The notes: a model not told the origin generated them from the sequence alone. Counted from the first letter of the stretch, positions 17,506-26,723 are shown. The stretch: DNA of 64,000 bases from Ferruginibacter sp. (GCF_028288465.1 NZ_JAQBNR010000011.1:1-64000); one strand, 5' to 3'. Translations and numbers: made by a program.

Positions 17506-19803
17506 CTACTTCCAGTTTTTATTCGGCAGAGGCCCCATTTCAAAAACCAGTTGGTGGCCGTTGATAATACTGGTATGCATAATGAAAGGATGATCTATTG
17601 ATTTGCCATCCAACTGTACACTTTGAATGTATTTATTTTCAGCAGAGAGTTTGTTGGCAATAATGGTAAATTTTTTTGGCTGATTGCTGGCTTTATATTT
17701 CAACACCAATTTTGGAAACTGCGGGGCACCGATGGCATAAATGCCTGAGGCAGGTGTTACCGGGTAAAAGCCCATCACCCCAAAAATATACCAGGCGGCC
17801 ATTTGCCCGCAATCCTCGTTGCCATTGATGCCGAGCGGTTCGTTGCGGTAATTTTCTGTGGTGTGCTTTCTTATCAGTTCCTGCGTTTTCCAGGGTTCAC
17901 CACAATAATCATACAGGTAACTGTAGTGGTGGCCCGGTTCATTGTCATGCCGGTAATGGTTACCGTTAAAATTTTCATCCAGTTTGGCAATGAATTTTTC
18001 CCTGCCACCCATCATATCAATCATACCCGGAATATCCTGCATAGCACCAAACAAATAGGTCCATTGATCGCCTTCTGTAAAACCGTCCTGCCTGCCCAGT
18101 TTATTTTTTGGATTGAATTGTACAAATGTACCGTCCGCTAATTTGGGGATCAGGAAACCGGTTGTTGAATCGTACAGTTTTTTATAGTTTTTACTCCACG
18201 CTAAAATTTTGTTGTAATCGCTTGCCTTGCCCATCGCTTTAGCCATCTGCGCCACGGAATAATTATCCGATGAATATTCAATGGTACGGGAAACAGACTC
18301 GGCTGTTTTTCCGAAAGGTACATATCCAATGCTGTTGAAAGCGGTTAATCCTGCCCTTGCTTCGTAACCAGTCCACAGGTCACGATCGCCATACGCCAGG
18401 CTGGTATCATTTTCCGGCGGCACCATGGCGTCTTTCAGCAAGGCCTCGTAGGCGAGTTTGGTATCATAACCACGCAAACCTTTTACATATGCATCCGCAA
18501 TTACTGCATCGGCATGTGTACTGATCATGATATTTGTTTCAGCAGGATTGGGCCACATGGGTAAACGGCCACCTTCTCTATACATCTGTAACATGGCGGT
18601 GATCATTCCGTTGACACGATCCGGCTGAGAAAAGATTAATAAAGGATGCAGGGCACGATACGTATCCCATAAAGAGTAATCGGTGTACGAACTTCCTGTG
18701 TGAATTTGATCATCAAAACCGCTGTAATATTTTCCATATTCCGACATCTCCCTCGGGAATTGCATGGTATGAAAAAGTGCGGTATAGAAAATTGATTTCT
18801 GGTCTTCCGAAATGCCTTCCGGCTGCATGCACTCCAGGTTTTTTTGCCAGGTGTTGCGGGTTGCTGTAACCAGTTGCGCAAAATTGCGGCCCGCAATTTC
18901 TTTAGCCATATTGATTCTTGCCTGCTCAAGACTGATGAATGAAGTGCCAATGCGCAATTCAATCTTTTCGTTCGCTTTTGTTTTGAAATTGATGTAAGCA
19001 CCCATTCTTGTGCCCAGTTGTTCAACCGAAGATGGACTCACAGTAGCATTATCCCAGGTGCCAAATGACGCAATTTTTTTATTACACTGAATAACAAAGT
19101 AACCTTTAAAGTTTGGCATATCAGGACCAATCTGTGCTGACATCCGGTCGGGATTATAGCCGGTGATTTCATTTTTAACGGTATCAATTTTTACATAGCC
19201 TTTGATCGATTTCATCCTTGGGCCATAATCGTTGGAAGGATCTGCCAGTTCCGGATTTAAATCAATGCCCTGAATGATAAAACGGGCTTGCTCTGATGCA
19301 GGGAAAGTAAATTGAAAAATAGCCGCCCTTGAAGCAGCTGCAATTTCTCCTTTTATTTTTTGATTGTTGCCTGCATTCAGCAACACGGAATAGTAATAGG
19401 GGTGCGATACTTCATCACTGTGTTCAAACGGCAGAGCCCTTTCTTTGGGTAATAATTTTAACTCACCAATCTGCGGCATTACCGAAACATAACCATAGTC
19501 ACCCATCCAAACCGTTGGCTGGTGCGAAGCCAGAAACCCCATGATGCTTTTTTCTTCATACACATAGGCATTAAGGCCCATTTTAGGCTCTGCGGTTTGA
19601 GCCAGGAAATTGGTCATGGCATAGGGCGTCCCCACGGCAGGCACGGTTCCACCACCATCCAAGCCCTGTTTAAACCCGGCGTATGGCGTACCTATTAAGG
19701 GGTTTACATAATCTACTGCCTGTTTGATTTTACCTTTTTGTTGCGCAAATGCAACGTAGCTGGTAGTTAACATGCAAAGAAATAAAACACTGTTTTTTTT
19801 CAT
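17506..19803 (-). CDS. Glycoside hydrolase family 92 (alpha-1,2-mannosidase type)
   Basis: A 765-residue exported enzyme with a signal peptide (MKKNSVLFLCMLTTSYVAFAQQ). The N-terminal beta-sandwich (about 25-260; YVNPLIGTPYAGFKQG) and the (alpha/alpha)6 catalytic barrel are both present at usual length. GH92 signatures include LWDTYRALHPLL, EGGRLPMWPNPAETNIM and the catalytic-acid region GNEDCGQMAAWYIFGVMGFY. GH92 enzymes are calcium-dependent exo-mannosidases that act on N-glycans and other mannosides. No SusC/SusD pair is adjacent. Instead the gene lies alone between two direct copies of a non-coding element, which could regulate it or delete it by recombination. Confidence 0.93.
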   Translation of the reverse strand: MKKNSVLFLCMLTTSYVAFAQQKGKIKQAVDYVNPLIGTPYAGFKQGLDGGGTVPAVGTPYAMTNFLAQTAEPKMGLNAYVYEEKSIMGFLASHQPTVWMGDYGYVSVMPQIGELKLLPKERALPFEHSDEVSHPYYYSVLLNAGNNQKIKGEIAAASRAAIFQFTFPASEQARFIIQGIDLNPELADPSNDYGPRMKSIKGYVKIDTVKNEITGYNPDRMSAQIGPDMPNFKGYFVIQCNKKIASFGTWDNATVSPSSVEQLGTRMGAYINFKTKANEKIELRIGTSFISLEQARINMAKEIAGRNFAQLVTATRNTWQKNLECMQPEGISEDQKSIFYTALFHTMQFPREMSEYGKYYSGFDDQIHTGSSYTDYSLWDTYRALHPLLIFSQPDRVNGMITAMLQMYREGGRLPMWPNPAETNIMISTHADAVIADAYVKGLRGYDTKLAYEALLKDAMVPPENDTSLAYGDRDLWTGYEARAGLTAFNSIGYVPFGKTAESVSRTIEYSSDNYSVAQMAKAMGKASDYNKILAWSKNYKKLYDSTTGFLIPKLADGTFVQFNPKNKLGRQDGFTEGDQWTYLFGAMQDIPGMIDMMGGREKFIAKLDENFNGNHYRHDNEPGHHYSYLYDYCGEPWKTQELIRKHTTENYRNEPLGINGNEDCGQMAAWYIFGVMGFYPVTPASGIYAIGAPQFPKLVLKYKASNQPKKFTIIANKLSAENKYIQSVQLDGKSIDHPFIMHTSIINGHQLVFEMGPLPNKNWK

Positions 19804-19950
19804 ACTGAAGCTTAGAATAAATGATTAGGTATTTGTGATGCCGTGCTATAGCCGGAGTTATTGTATCTAAATGACTTTTTTTTAAACAAAATGGATATAA
19901 AGCCGGCAACGCAATCGGATGCAATCATACGAAAACCTTTTTCCAAATCG

Positions 19951-20413
19951 AACATTTTGTTCTATTCGACGAAATTAAATCATCATTAAGCTAAAAATAA
20001 AAATCAGCGCAGGTATTTGATGCATTTTTACATCAGAAAGCGGGCAACGTACCAACTTTCAACAACCGGTTCTAAATTTTAATATCCTGACGAACAAACC
20101 GTATCCGAACAGCCGATCAACATCCAACTATTTTAAAGAAAAGCCAGATCCTTAAAACCAACAAACGAATTATAATATCCTGACCGAACGACCAAAACCA
20201 ATTAACTAGAAAACCAATAACAACCGTTTATCCGATACCCTGATTAAAGACCACATCCGATTAACTAAAAAAGACCAACGAGTATTTAATATCCTACTAA
20301 AAAAAGACCATTGTCCCGCCTTGAAAATCGCATTGTAAAAAATGTGTGTTATCAAAACGGATCTAAACCAACTTGAATATATTAAGAATGCCCTTTTATA
20401 GAGGGCATTTTTT
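19951..20413 (+). ncRNA. Paired non-coding element, copy 2 (probable ~390-nt RNA)
   Basis: The second copy of the element at 16995-17407, in the same orientation. The blocks 20026-20064, 20116-20152 and 20267-20327 are identical to copy 1. Between the second and third blocks this copy carries about 60 extra nt (near 20170-20228), which themselves look like a diverged copy of a unit found elsewhere in the element (AATATCCTGAC.GAAC..CC, also at 20080-20100). A TATTTG box lies at 20014-20019, giving a start near 20026. It ends in its own terminator at 20387-20413. The keeping of separate blocks with drift between them argues for function rather than a recent duplication. Confidence 0.65.
20387..20413 (+). 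terminator. Terminator of non-coding element copy 2
   Basis: Stem AATGCCCT / AGGGCATT with a TTTATAG-type loop, then a T-run. Confidence 0.8.
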
Positions 20414-20581
20414 CTTCGGATAAATCTCCTTTCCATCCCTGCTTTTAATTAACATTTTGCTTCTCCCCAAATATACTTTGTGGTATGTGGTTTGTGCCAT
20501 CAGTGATATAGTTCCTGACGCAGTTTTTATTTTAAGTGCCTGTAGCTGGAAACTATTTTAACCTTCTAAAGTGTGCTTGCG

Positions 20582-21664
20582 ATGAAAACAGTCCTTCAAT
20601 CTTCGGCAGATAATATAGTGGCAGATATGCACTATCATCCCCTGATTTCAATACAGATGTCGTTTGACCCCAAAATGGTATTGAAATCGAAACTGGTGGA
20701 GAAATTAAATACAATAGAATGTAGGGTAGAGCAGCAGTTGCTGGATAAATACAATGGAGATACTGCCATGCTGATGATAGATAAATTGCGCACATTAATT
20801 GCCGGGCTGAATTATAATACGCATAAAAAAAGTATCGCCATTTATTTATCGCCTGTTTTTGAAAAAGTACTTTACCTGGAAATAGATGTACAGGAAAAAG
20901 TAACGATTGACGGCGCTTTTGACATACGGGAATTGGTACACCAAAAAAAGAAGGAGCCTTCTTTTCTTGTTATGCTGCTTACCAACAAAGAAAGCCGCAT
21001 CTATCGTGGTAACAATGGAAGTTTGATAAGGATTGTTACCACCACACCAAAGCCGCTACCTTCCTATAATAAAAATGCAACCGCAGCAGATTTGGAAGAT
21101 GTTAAACAATCAATGCTTGATCATTTTTTGCAACATGCACACAATGCGCTTGGTATTATACTAAAGGCTTATCCTTTACCCTTGTTTATCCTGGGTAATG
21201 AAGAATTATTGAATCAGTTTAAGACTGTATCCAGGGGAGGCCACCCGGTTGTTGGTTACATTTACGAAGAAGTAGCAGATGCTACCGTTCAGGAGATCCA
21301 AAAAAAGATTACGGGGCATATTGCAGACTGGAAATCAATTCAGGGCAAATATATCGCCTGCCGTTTGGAAAAGGCTGCCAGGGATGGGCGATTTGTGGCT
21401 GGCATAAAAAATGTGTGGAAAAACGCCATACACCACAAAGGTAGCCTGCTGCTTGTTGAAAAGAGTTATCCTTATCCTAATCAACAGGATACTGGTGAAG
21501 AAATTCTGCTGCATATAATGGAACCTTACCATCCCTCTTCCTATATAAAAAACACAGTGGATGAAATTATAGAAAAGGTTTTTGAAAATGGCGGGGATGT
21601 TGAGTTTGTAGAAGACAATTTTTTGGCAGCCTACGGACATATCGTACTGATGCAGGCTGATTAA
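20582..21664 (+). CDS. Bacterial eRF1-like protein (baeRF family 3)
   Basis: A 360-residue cytoplasmic protein from ATG 20582; a GTG three codons upstream is possible. It resembles the baeRF_family3 group, bacterial homologues of archaeo-eukaryotic peptide-release factor eRF1. Supporting signs are the N-terminal SIQMSFDP start, the KSIAIYLSP and SFLVMLLTNKESRIYRG strand pattern of the middle domain, and a C-terminal pelota-like domain (EEILLHIMEPYH... near 305 and VEFVEDNFLAAYGHIVLM at the end). By comparative genomics these proteins have been proposed to act on stalled ribosomes or rRNA. No partner gene is adjacent; the next gene is convergent. Confidence 0.7.
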   Translation: MKTVLQSSADNIVADMHYHPLISIQMSFDPKMVLKSKLVEKLNTIECRVEQQLLDKYNGDTAMLMIDKLRTLIAGLNYNTHKKSIAIYLSPVFEKVLYLEIDVQEKVTIDGAFDIRELVHQKKKEPSFLVMLLTNKESRIYRGNNGSLIRIVTTTPKPLPSYNKNATAADLEDVKQSMLDHFLQHAHNALGIILKAYPLPLFILGNEELLNQFKTVSRGGHPVVGYIYEEVADATVQEIQKKITGHIADWKSIQGKYIACRLEKAARDGRFVAGIKNVWKNAIHHKGSLLLVEKSYPYPNQQDTGEEILLHIMEPYHPSSYIKNTVDEIIEKVFENGGDVEFVEDNFLAAYGHIVLMQAD

Positions 21665-21702
21665 ATTCATCTTGCAGCGAAGCGTTTTTTATCAGAGTGG
21701 GA

Positions 21703-22362
21703 CTATTCGTTTGATGCAACGCGTGTGTGCTGATCTGTTAAAATATCGCTCTTCACCATATCCTTAACAATTAACCGGCCGTATTCATGCCCTAAGCTTT
21801 CTGAACTGCCCGGATCAAATGACTGCGTTTGAACAGAATACACTAGTTTCTGACTAGGCATGTCGTACACATTGCTTTCCCAAAAGTCTTTGGTATCAAT
21901 AACGTAATAGCCGGGTTCGTATATGCGGTTATACAACGCACTTCTATAGCCCCAAAAACGGCTGTAATAAAAACCGTAGGGTGAGTAGTACATCGTTCCC
22001 GGAACATATTTCCTTTCTTTTCGTTTATCAAGTAAAACAATTGTAATTACAGCATCCACGCCTGTATTCTTTAATTTGCCAATGGCGGTATTTTCGTCCA
22101 TTTTGTCGAAAGCCTTAGGTCCGTATTCCTGCAATGAAGAGATGGCATTGTATCCCAGATTTTCCAAATCACCTACCATGTGTTTTTCCATATTTTCCTG
22201 CAGCGTACGATCTTTTTCATTGATAAGAGCAAGTACCATGATCTTGTTATATTTCCTCACCTGAATATCCGGAGCCTTCCAGGAACTGGTGATTTTAGAA
22301 GTGGAAGAACAACCCGTCAAAAGCGCTATCAGCACCAGGCTGATCCATTTATATTTTTTCAT
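21703..22362 (-). CDS. DUF4136-like lipoprotein
   Basis: A 219-residue exported lipoprotein with signal and lipobox (MKKYKWISLVLIALLTGCSS, Cys at residue 18). The body begins with a TSSWKAPDIQVRKYNKIMV strand pattern typical of DUF4136-like periplasmic lipoproteins, followed by a Tyr-rich linker (YYSPYGFYYSRFWGYRSALY), DTKDFWESNVYDMPSQKLVYSVQTQSF and a C-terminal helix. Function unknown. It lies next to a stress chaperone gene on the same strand, but a terminator separates them. Confidence 0.75.
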   Translation of the reverse strand: MKKYKWISLVLIALLTGCSSTSKITSSWKAPDIQVRKYNKIMVLALINEKDRTLQENMEKHMVGDLENLGYNAISSLQEYGPKAFDKMDENTAIGKLKNTGVDAVITIVLLDKRKERKYVPGTMYYSPYGFYYSRFWGYRSALYNRIYEPGYYVIDTKDFWESNVYDMPSQKLVYSVQTQSFDPGSSESLGHEYGRLIVKDMVKSDILTDQHTRVASNE

Positions 22363-22491
22363 ATTGCCATTATTTTATCTTGTTGTCAAAGTACACATAA
22401 ATCAGTACTGTAAAAATGATTGCTGTCAATGCAAAGAGCAATTAAGATCATATACTGCTGGCAGGGCGGTTTCCCAACATAAATACCAGTT

Positions 22492-22520
22492 ATAAAATAC
22501 CCCGCCCATTAAAGGCGGGG
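22492..22520 (-). terminator. Terminator after hsp20
   Basis: Stem CCCCGCC / GGCGGGG (22500-22506 and 22514-22520), loop CATTAAA; on the minus strand followed by TATTTTATA. Confidence 0.75.
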
Positions 22521-22549
22521 CTAAAAATGCAGATAGCAATAATCAATAA

Positions 22550-22993
22550 TCAATTTACATTGATGTGTTTTGCTGAAATTTTTTTTGTTTCTTCCTTGCG
22601 GGGCAGCGATATTTTTAATACGCCGTCTTCATACTTCGCAACAATTTTTTCCTGGTTAATTTCTTCAGGCAAATTAAAACTGCGGCTGAAAGAGGAGTAG
22701 CTGTATTCTTTGCGGGTGCATCTTTCGTCCTTGTTCTCTTTGTTTTCTTCTTTTTCGCTGCTAATGGTGAGCATGTTGCCATCAACATCTATTTTAAAAT
22801 CATCTTTTTTTAAACCGGGTGCGGCCAGCGATACTTCGTATTTATCTTTCTGTTCAACGATATTTACAGCCGGTACCTTCAGGGTTCTTCCCCAGGTACT
22901 ACCGCCATCAAACCATTCGTTCCAGGGTTTAAAGAAATCATCGAAAATTGTCGGCATATCATTGCTGATCTTTGCCAATGTTTGCGTTGCCAT
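22550..22993 (-). CDS. Small heat-shock protein Hsp20 / alpha-crystallin family
   Basis: A 147-residue cytoplasmic holdase chaperone of standard length. The alpha-crystallin domain spans about residues 43-140, starting at VNIVEQKDKYEVSLAAPGLKKDDF and containing the SFSRSFNLPEEINQEKIVAKYEDGVLKISLP core with the G-V-L motif. The C-terminal extension lacks a clear IxI motif. The gene has an unusually strong Shine-Dalgarno sequence for this phylum (GGAGG, 5 nt before the ATG) and a near-consensus promoter upstream, which fits a gene that must be expressed strongly on stress. Confidence 0.95.
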   Translation of the reverse strand: MATQTLAKISNDMPTIFDDFFKPWNEWFDGGSTWGRTLKVPAVNIVEQKDKYEVSLAAPGLKKDDFKIDVDGNMLTISSEKEENKENKDERCTRKEYSYSSFSRSFNLPEEINQEKIVAKYEDGVLKISLPRKEETKKISAKHINVN

Positions 22994-23036
22994 AAAAGCC
23001 TCCTTTTTTTTAAATTTTTATTGATTGTTTACCTGA

Positions 23037-23068
23037 CAAAAATAGACAGCACACAAGGCAGAAGCAAA
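23037..23068 (-). promoter_or_regulatory. Promoter of hsp20
   Basis: On the minus strand TTTG (23065-23068), 20-nt spacer and TATTTTTG (23037-23044), a full match to the Bacteroidota housekeeping consensus. Confidence 0.65.
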
Positions 23069-23270
23069 GACGATGGTCAGTGAAAATGCTGAGTTTGGTC
23101 AGACAGTTCATCGGTTTAAAAGCCCCGGTAGAAAGTCATTCCGTATTTTATAGATGCATTTAGAATGTTTCAACCATCGGGTTTTTATTGGCTCCATTTT
23201 CCAAAGAAAACACGGAGTTTTTATTTGTTAAGCAGGGGCAGTCAGCCATTTTTGGAAACCCTATACCAAG

Positions 23271-23278
23271 TATATTTG
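23271..23278 (+). promoter_or_regulatory. -7 box upstream of the HD-domain gene
   Basis: TATATTTG, an exact TAnnTTTG match 76 bp before the ATG of the HD-domain gene; a TTTTTGG lies 16 nt upstream of it. The 22994-23354 intergenic region holds this and the divergent hsp20 promoter and nothing else I can name. Confidence 0.45.
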
Positions 23279-23354
23279 TAGTTTAACCTTAATTTTAGAG
23301 GGGCTTTTTAACCATTTCAGCAACTGTACTGATTTTATCCTAATATTATCGTCC

Positions 23355-23957
23355 ATGGTAAATGTAAATATTATCGAATACCAGGTATTAACACGTTTAA
23401 AAAAAGAACTCTCCGCGGAACTCACGTATCACAATGTGGCACACACTATAGATGTGATCAGGGAATGCCAGGCAATAGCAAGAGCAGAAGGCATTACAGA
23501 TGAACAAACTTTAACTGAACTGCACATTGCTGCCATTTACCATGATGCCGGTTTTTTATTTGTGTATAACGGTCACGAAGAAATGGGTTGTGAAATGGCG
23601 CGGGAAGAACTGCCTGCTTTTGGGATAGGTGCGCATTCTATCGACAATATCTGCAGGTTGATTATGGCCACTAAAATGCCGCAGTCACCTGATGGTCTTT
23701 TGCAAAAAATTATTTGCGATGCCGATTTAGATTACCTGGGAAGGGATGACTTTTTTTTAATCAGCAGCAACCTATGCAAAGAAGTACTGGCCTATAAAAT
23801 TGCAAACAATAAAAAAGAATGGGAAGAGCGACAGGTGCATTTCCTGCAATCACATACTTATTTTACACAGTCTTCAAGACAAAGCCGTTCGCCTGTTCAA
23901 TGCGCGCACATACAAAAACTAGTGTTGGATAAAAATAAAAAAACGGATCAGGTTTAA
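23355..23957 (+). CDS. HD-domain phosphohydrolase-like protein
   Basis: A 200-residue cytoplasmic protein with an HD metal-dependent phosphohydrolase fold. The metal ligands are visible: His26 (TYHNVAHT), the HD pair His63-Asp64 (IYHDAG), His73 (NGHEE) and the distal Asp in CDADLDYLG near residue 125. HD proteins of this type act on nucleotides or phosphate esters; the substrate here is unknown. The gene is 9 bp upstream of a membrane/HEAT-repeat protein gene, which is followed by a cyclic-nucleotide-binding protein gene. This suggests, without proving, that its substrate is a nucleotide signal. Confidence 0.85.
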   Translation: MVNVNIIEYQVLTRLKKELSAELTYHNVAHTIDVIRECQAIARAEGITDEQTLTELHIAAIYHDAGFLFVYNGHEEMGCEMAREELPAFGIGAHSIDNICRLIMATKMPQSPDGLLQKIICDADLDYLGRDDFFLISSNLCKEVLAYKIANNKKEWEERQVHFLQSHTYFTQSSRQSRSPVQCAHIQKLVLDKNKKTDQV

Positions 23958-23966
23958 GCTTTCATT

Positions 23967-26723
23967 ATGTCGAAAAAAAACGGGTATTGGTTAAATGCGC
24001 TCAATATAAGGCCGAATGAATGGTGGCTGGTAAAAAAGCTTTTTATAATGCAGTTCATGCAGGGTGCCGGCATTGCTTTTTTCTTTACTGCATCTTTTAC
24101 ATTGTTTCTTCATGAAGTGGGCATTACAAAATTGCCTTATGTCTTTATTTATGCTTCTGTATTGTTGTGGGTTACGGGATTTTTTTATTCCAGGTTGGAG
24201 CACAGATATGAGATTGGCAAGCTGGCCATTATTGTTACGGTTTTTATTGCGGTGTCTATGTTGCTTTTCAGGTTAGTCTTTGCCTATGCCAATGGCGAAT
24301 GGTTTTTGTATGGTATGCTGGCCTGGTTTAATGTATTATACCTGTTGAACAACCTGGAGTTTTGGGGCCTTGCGGCAGTACTGTTTGATGTACGCCAGAG
24401 TAAGCGCCTGTTTAGTGTAATCAGCGCGGGCGATATACCGGCAAAATTCATCGGCTATACACTTGCGTTGTTAACGGTTGAGTATATCGGTACTATTAAT
24501 TTATTATGGGCAGGTGTATTGTGCATGCTGGCATCCGTGCCCTTCCTAATCAGTATAAAAAAATCGGCTAACCTGCTTGAGCACAATCACGCTAACCATG
24601 GACATCAGAAACACAGTGATCATAAAATAACCACACTGGCAGAAAATTTTGCCGGCAATACGCTTATCCGTCGTCTTGCAATTATTACAATCATTGTTTC
24701 TGCCTGTTTTATAATTATTAATTATGCTTTTTATGCCGGTATAAAGGAGGCTTACAAAGACGATGTATCACTAGCCCGCTTCATTGCGCTTTTTATGGCT
24801 GTAAGCAGAATTATTGCCATGGGCGTAAAGACAGTATTGACCGGTAGGCTCATCAGCAGGTTGGGCATTATTAAGTCTTTGATGATAACACCTGTGATAA
24901 TGATTCTGATGATTATAATGGTTTTAATTGTGCGTACCATGCCTGGCAATGAAAAAATTATATTTTATTTATTTGGTGCTACCGCCATTGCAATAGATAT
25001 TTTACGCTCCGCCATCAGTACGCCGGTTTTTATTACTATTATGCAGCCGCTGCCTACGCATGAAAGACTGCGGGCACATAACATACTGAAGGGGATTATG
25101 GATCCTTTTGCATCACTTTTTACCGGTCTGCTTTTGCTGGTACTAATCCAATATCAGCCACATGCCGATTTAACCAACATCTACTACATCCTGCTGGCAC
25201 TGGGCATTTTATGGATAATTGGTAATTACAGGGTAAATAAAGAATATCTTAAAACCATCATTAATACCATCAGCAGCAATTATTTTAACCTGCAAAATTT
25301 TTCCATTGATGACAGTGATACCGTAAAATGGGTAAAAGAAAAAGTTGTTTCGGGCACCGAGATGGAAGTGATCAATATTTTAAAAATGCTGGATGCTACC
25401 AAAAGTGTTTTGTTTAATGAACTGGTGGTGAGTTCACTGCAGCACGCTTCCGAAAAAATAAAGGCGGCTGCAATTCAGTTAATTCAGCAAAAAAATATTC
25501 CGGTAGAAAAAGATATTTTATTACAGGTGCTGGCAAATAACAGCAGTAACGTTAAGGCATCCGCCCTGCAAACACTTTGTAAAACGGGTGTAGATTATCA
25601 GCTGGTATTACCATACCTCAATGATGTTGATGCTTCAGTTAAAGCTGCTGCCATTACAGGGCTTATCAATTACGGGGATGGCATCGCGAAGGAAACTGCA
25701 GGCGCCTGCCTGCAGCAATTGGTACATTCAGCGCTGCCTGCTGACAGAATAAATGCTGCGGGTATTTTAGCAAACCTGCATCAGTATAACAGCGGCTGGC
25801 GAATTTTGCAGATGCTTCCCGAAGCAGATAATGCAGTTCGCAAAGCTGTGCTGATGGCTGCAGGTAAAACCCGGGATTCTTTATTGCTTGATCAAATTAT
25901 TGCACACCTGGTAACTGATGAGCCGGTTGCATTACAGGCACTTTTTTTGGCTGGTGAAAATGCGCTGCCTTTCATAAAATCTACCATTGCAGATAAAAAT
26001 ACGCCGCAGTTACTGCAGGAAAAGCTGATTTACCTTGCAGGCCGGATTAGTGGCAGCAAAGCACATGAATTGCTTATTGGGCTGCTCACCAATAAAAAGG
26101 AACTGTATAAACCTGTTGCGAAGGCGTTATTCAGAAGCCATTATAGTACGGATAGAGGACCTAAATTTTACCTTGAAGGTATTGCGAGGGAATTATTAGC
26201 GCACAGCGCTGCCATTGTATATATGCAAAATGTATTACTGCAGAATAAAGATAAATACCAGGTATTGATTAACGCCATGCAAATTGAATTGTGCGACCTG
26301 CGGGATGCTTTGCTCAATATTTTTGCCGTATTGTACGACCGGGAAAAAATCAGTAAAGTAAGAACAGCTTATAACACGGGCAAAAAAATAAACATTCTGA
26401 ATGCGCTCGAAATTATTGAAATGCTTGTACGCAAAGATTTGGCCCTGCATTTTAATGTGATCAATGAACCGGGTGAAATTGCCAACAGGATGGCAGAGTT
26501 ACATGAATTATATCCTGATCCCTTTTTTAAAAAGGTAGAGCAGGTACTGATCAATATCCTGGCTGATGAAACCTGGTCGTATCACTATTGGACAATGGCC
26601 TGTTCGCTTTATACAGCCGGGCAACAACAGCACAACGTTGGTAGAACACTGGTGGAAAAATATGCGCTTGCTGAAAATATATTACTGCGTGAAACAGCTT
26701 TGTTTGTTAAACTAACTTCGTAA
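23967..26723 (+). CDS. Large membrane protein: nucleotide-transporter/MFS-like N-half fused to HEAT repeats
   Basis: A 918-residue protein. Residues 20-430 form about 12 hydrophobic segments (for example WWLVKKLFIMQFMQGAGIAF at the start), with a histidine-rich cytoplasmic loop (HNHANHGHQKHSDH, about 206-219) between the two halves. The arrangement is like the NTT (ATP/ADP translocase) and MFS groups. Residues 460-900 are alpha-helical repeats of HEAT type (IKAAAIQLIQ, VKASALQTLCKTG, VKAAAITGLINYG). In other Bacteroidota, transporter-HEAT proteins of this kind carry a cyclic-nucleotide-binding domain; here that domain is a separate gene 44 bp downstream. Transported substrate, if any, unknown. 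Confidence 0.8.
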   Translation: MSKKNGYWLNALNIRPNEWWLVKKLFIMQFMQGAGIAFFFTASFTLFLHEVGITKLPYVFIYASVLLWVTGFFYSRLEHRYEIGKLAIIVTVFIAVSMLLFRLVFAYANGEWFLYGMLAWFNVLYLLNNLEFWGLAAVLFDVRQSKRLFSVISAGDIPAKFIGYTLALLTVEYIGTINLLWAGVLCMLASVPFLISIKKSANLLEHNHANHGHQKHSDHKITTLAENFAGNTLIRRLAIITIIVSACFIIINYAFYAGIKEAYKDDVSLARFIALFMAVSRIIAMGVKTVLTGRLISRLGIIKSLMITPVIMILMIIMVLIVRTMPGNEKIIFYLFGATAIAIDILRSAISTPVFITIMQPLPTHERLRAHNILKGIMDPFASLFTGLLLLVLIQYQPHADLTNIYYILLALGILWIIGNYRVNKEYLKTIINTISSNYFNLQNFSIDDSDTVKWVKEKVVSGTEMEVINILKMLDATKSVLFNELVVSSLQHASEKIKAAAIQLIQQKNIPVEKDILLQVLANNSSNVKASALQTLCKTGVDYQLVLPYLNDVDASVKAAAITGLINYGDGIAKETAGACLQQLVHSALPADRINAAGILANLHQYNSGWRILQMLPEADNAVRKAVLMAAGKTRDSLLLDQIIAHLVTDEPVALQALFLAGENALPFIKSTIADKNTPQLLQEKLIYLAGRISGSKAHELLIGLLTNKKELYKPVAKALFRSHYSTDRGPKFYLEGIARELLAHSAAIVYMQNVLLQNKDKYQVLINAMQIELCDLRDALLNIFAVLYDREKISKVRTAYNTGKKINILNALEIIEMLVRKDLALHFNVINEPGEIANRMAELHELYPDPFFKKVEQVLINILADETWSYHYWTMACSLYTAGQQQHNVGRTLVEKYALAENILLRETALFVKLTS

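Noticed and set aside
20070..20330. Possible CRISPR-like array in the non-coding element
   Set aside because: Units are degenerate, irregularly spaced and without constant repeats; no cas gene is present.
20206..20436. Minus-strand open frame of 76 codons inside copy 2
   Set aside because: Runs through the terminator and conserved blocks in antisense; the matching frame is not open in copy 1.
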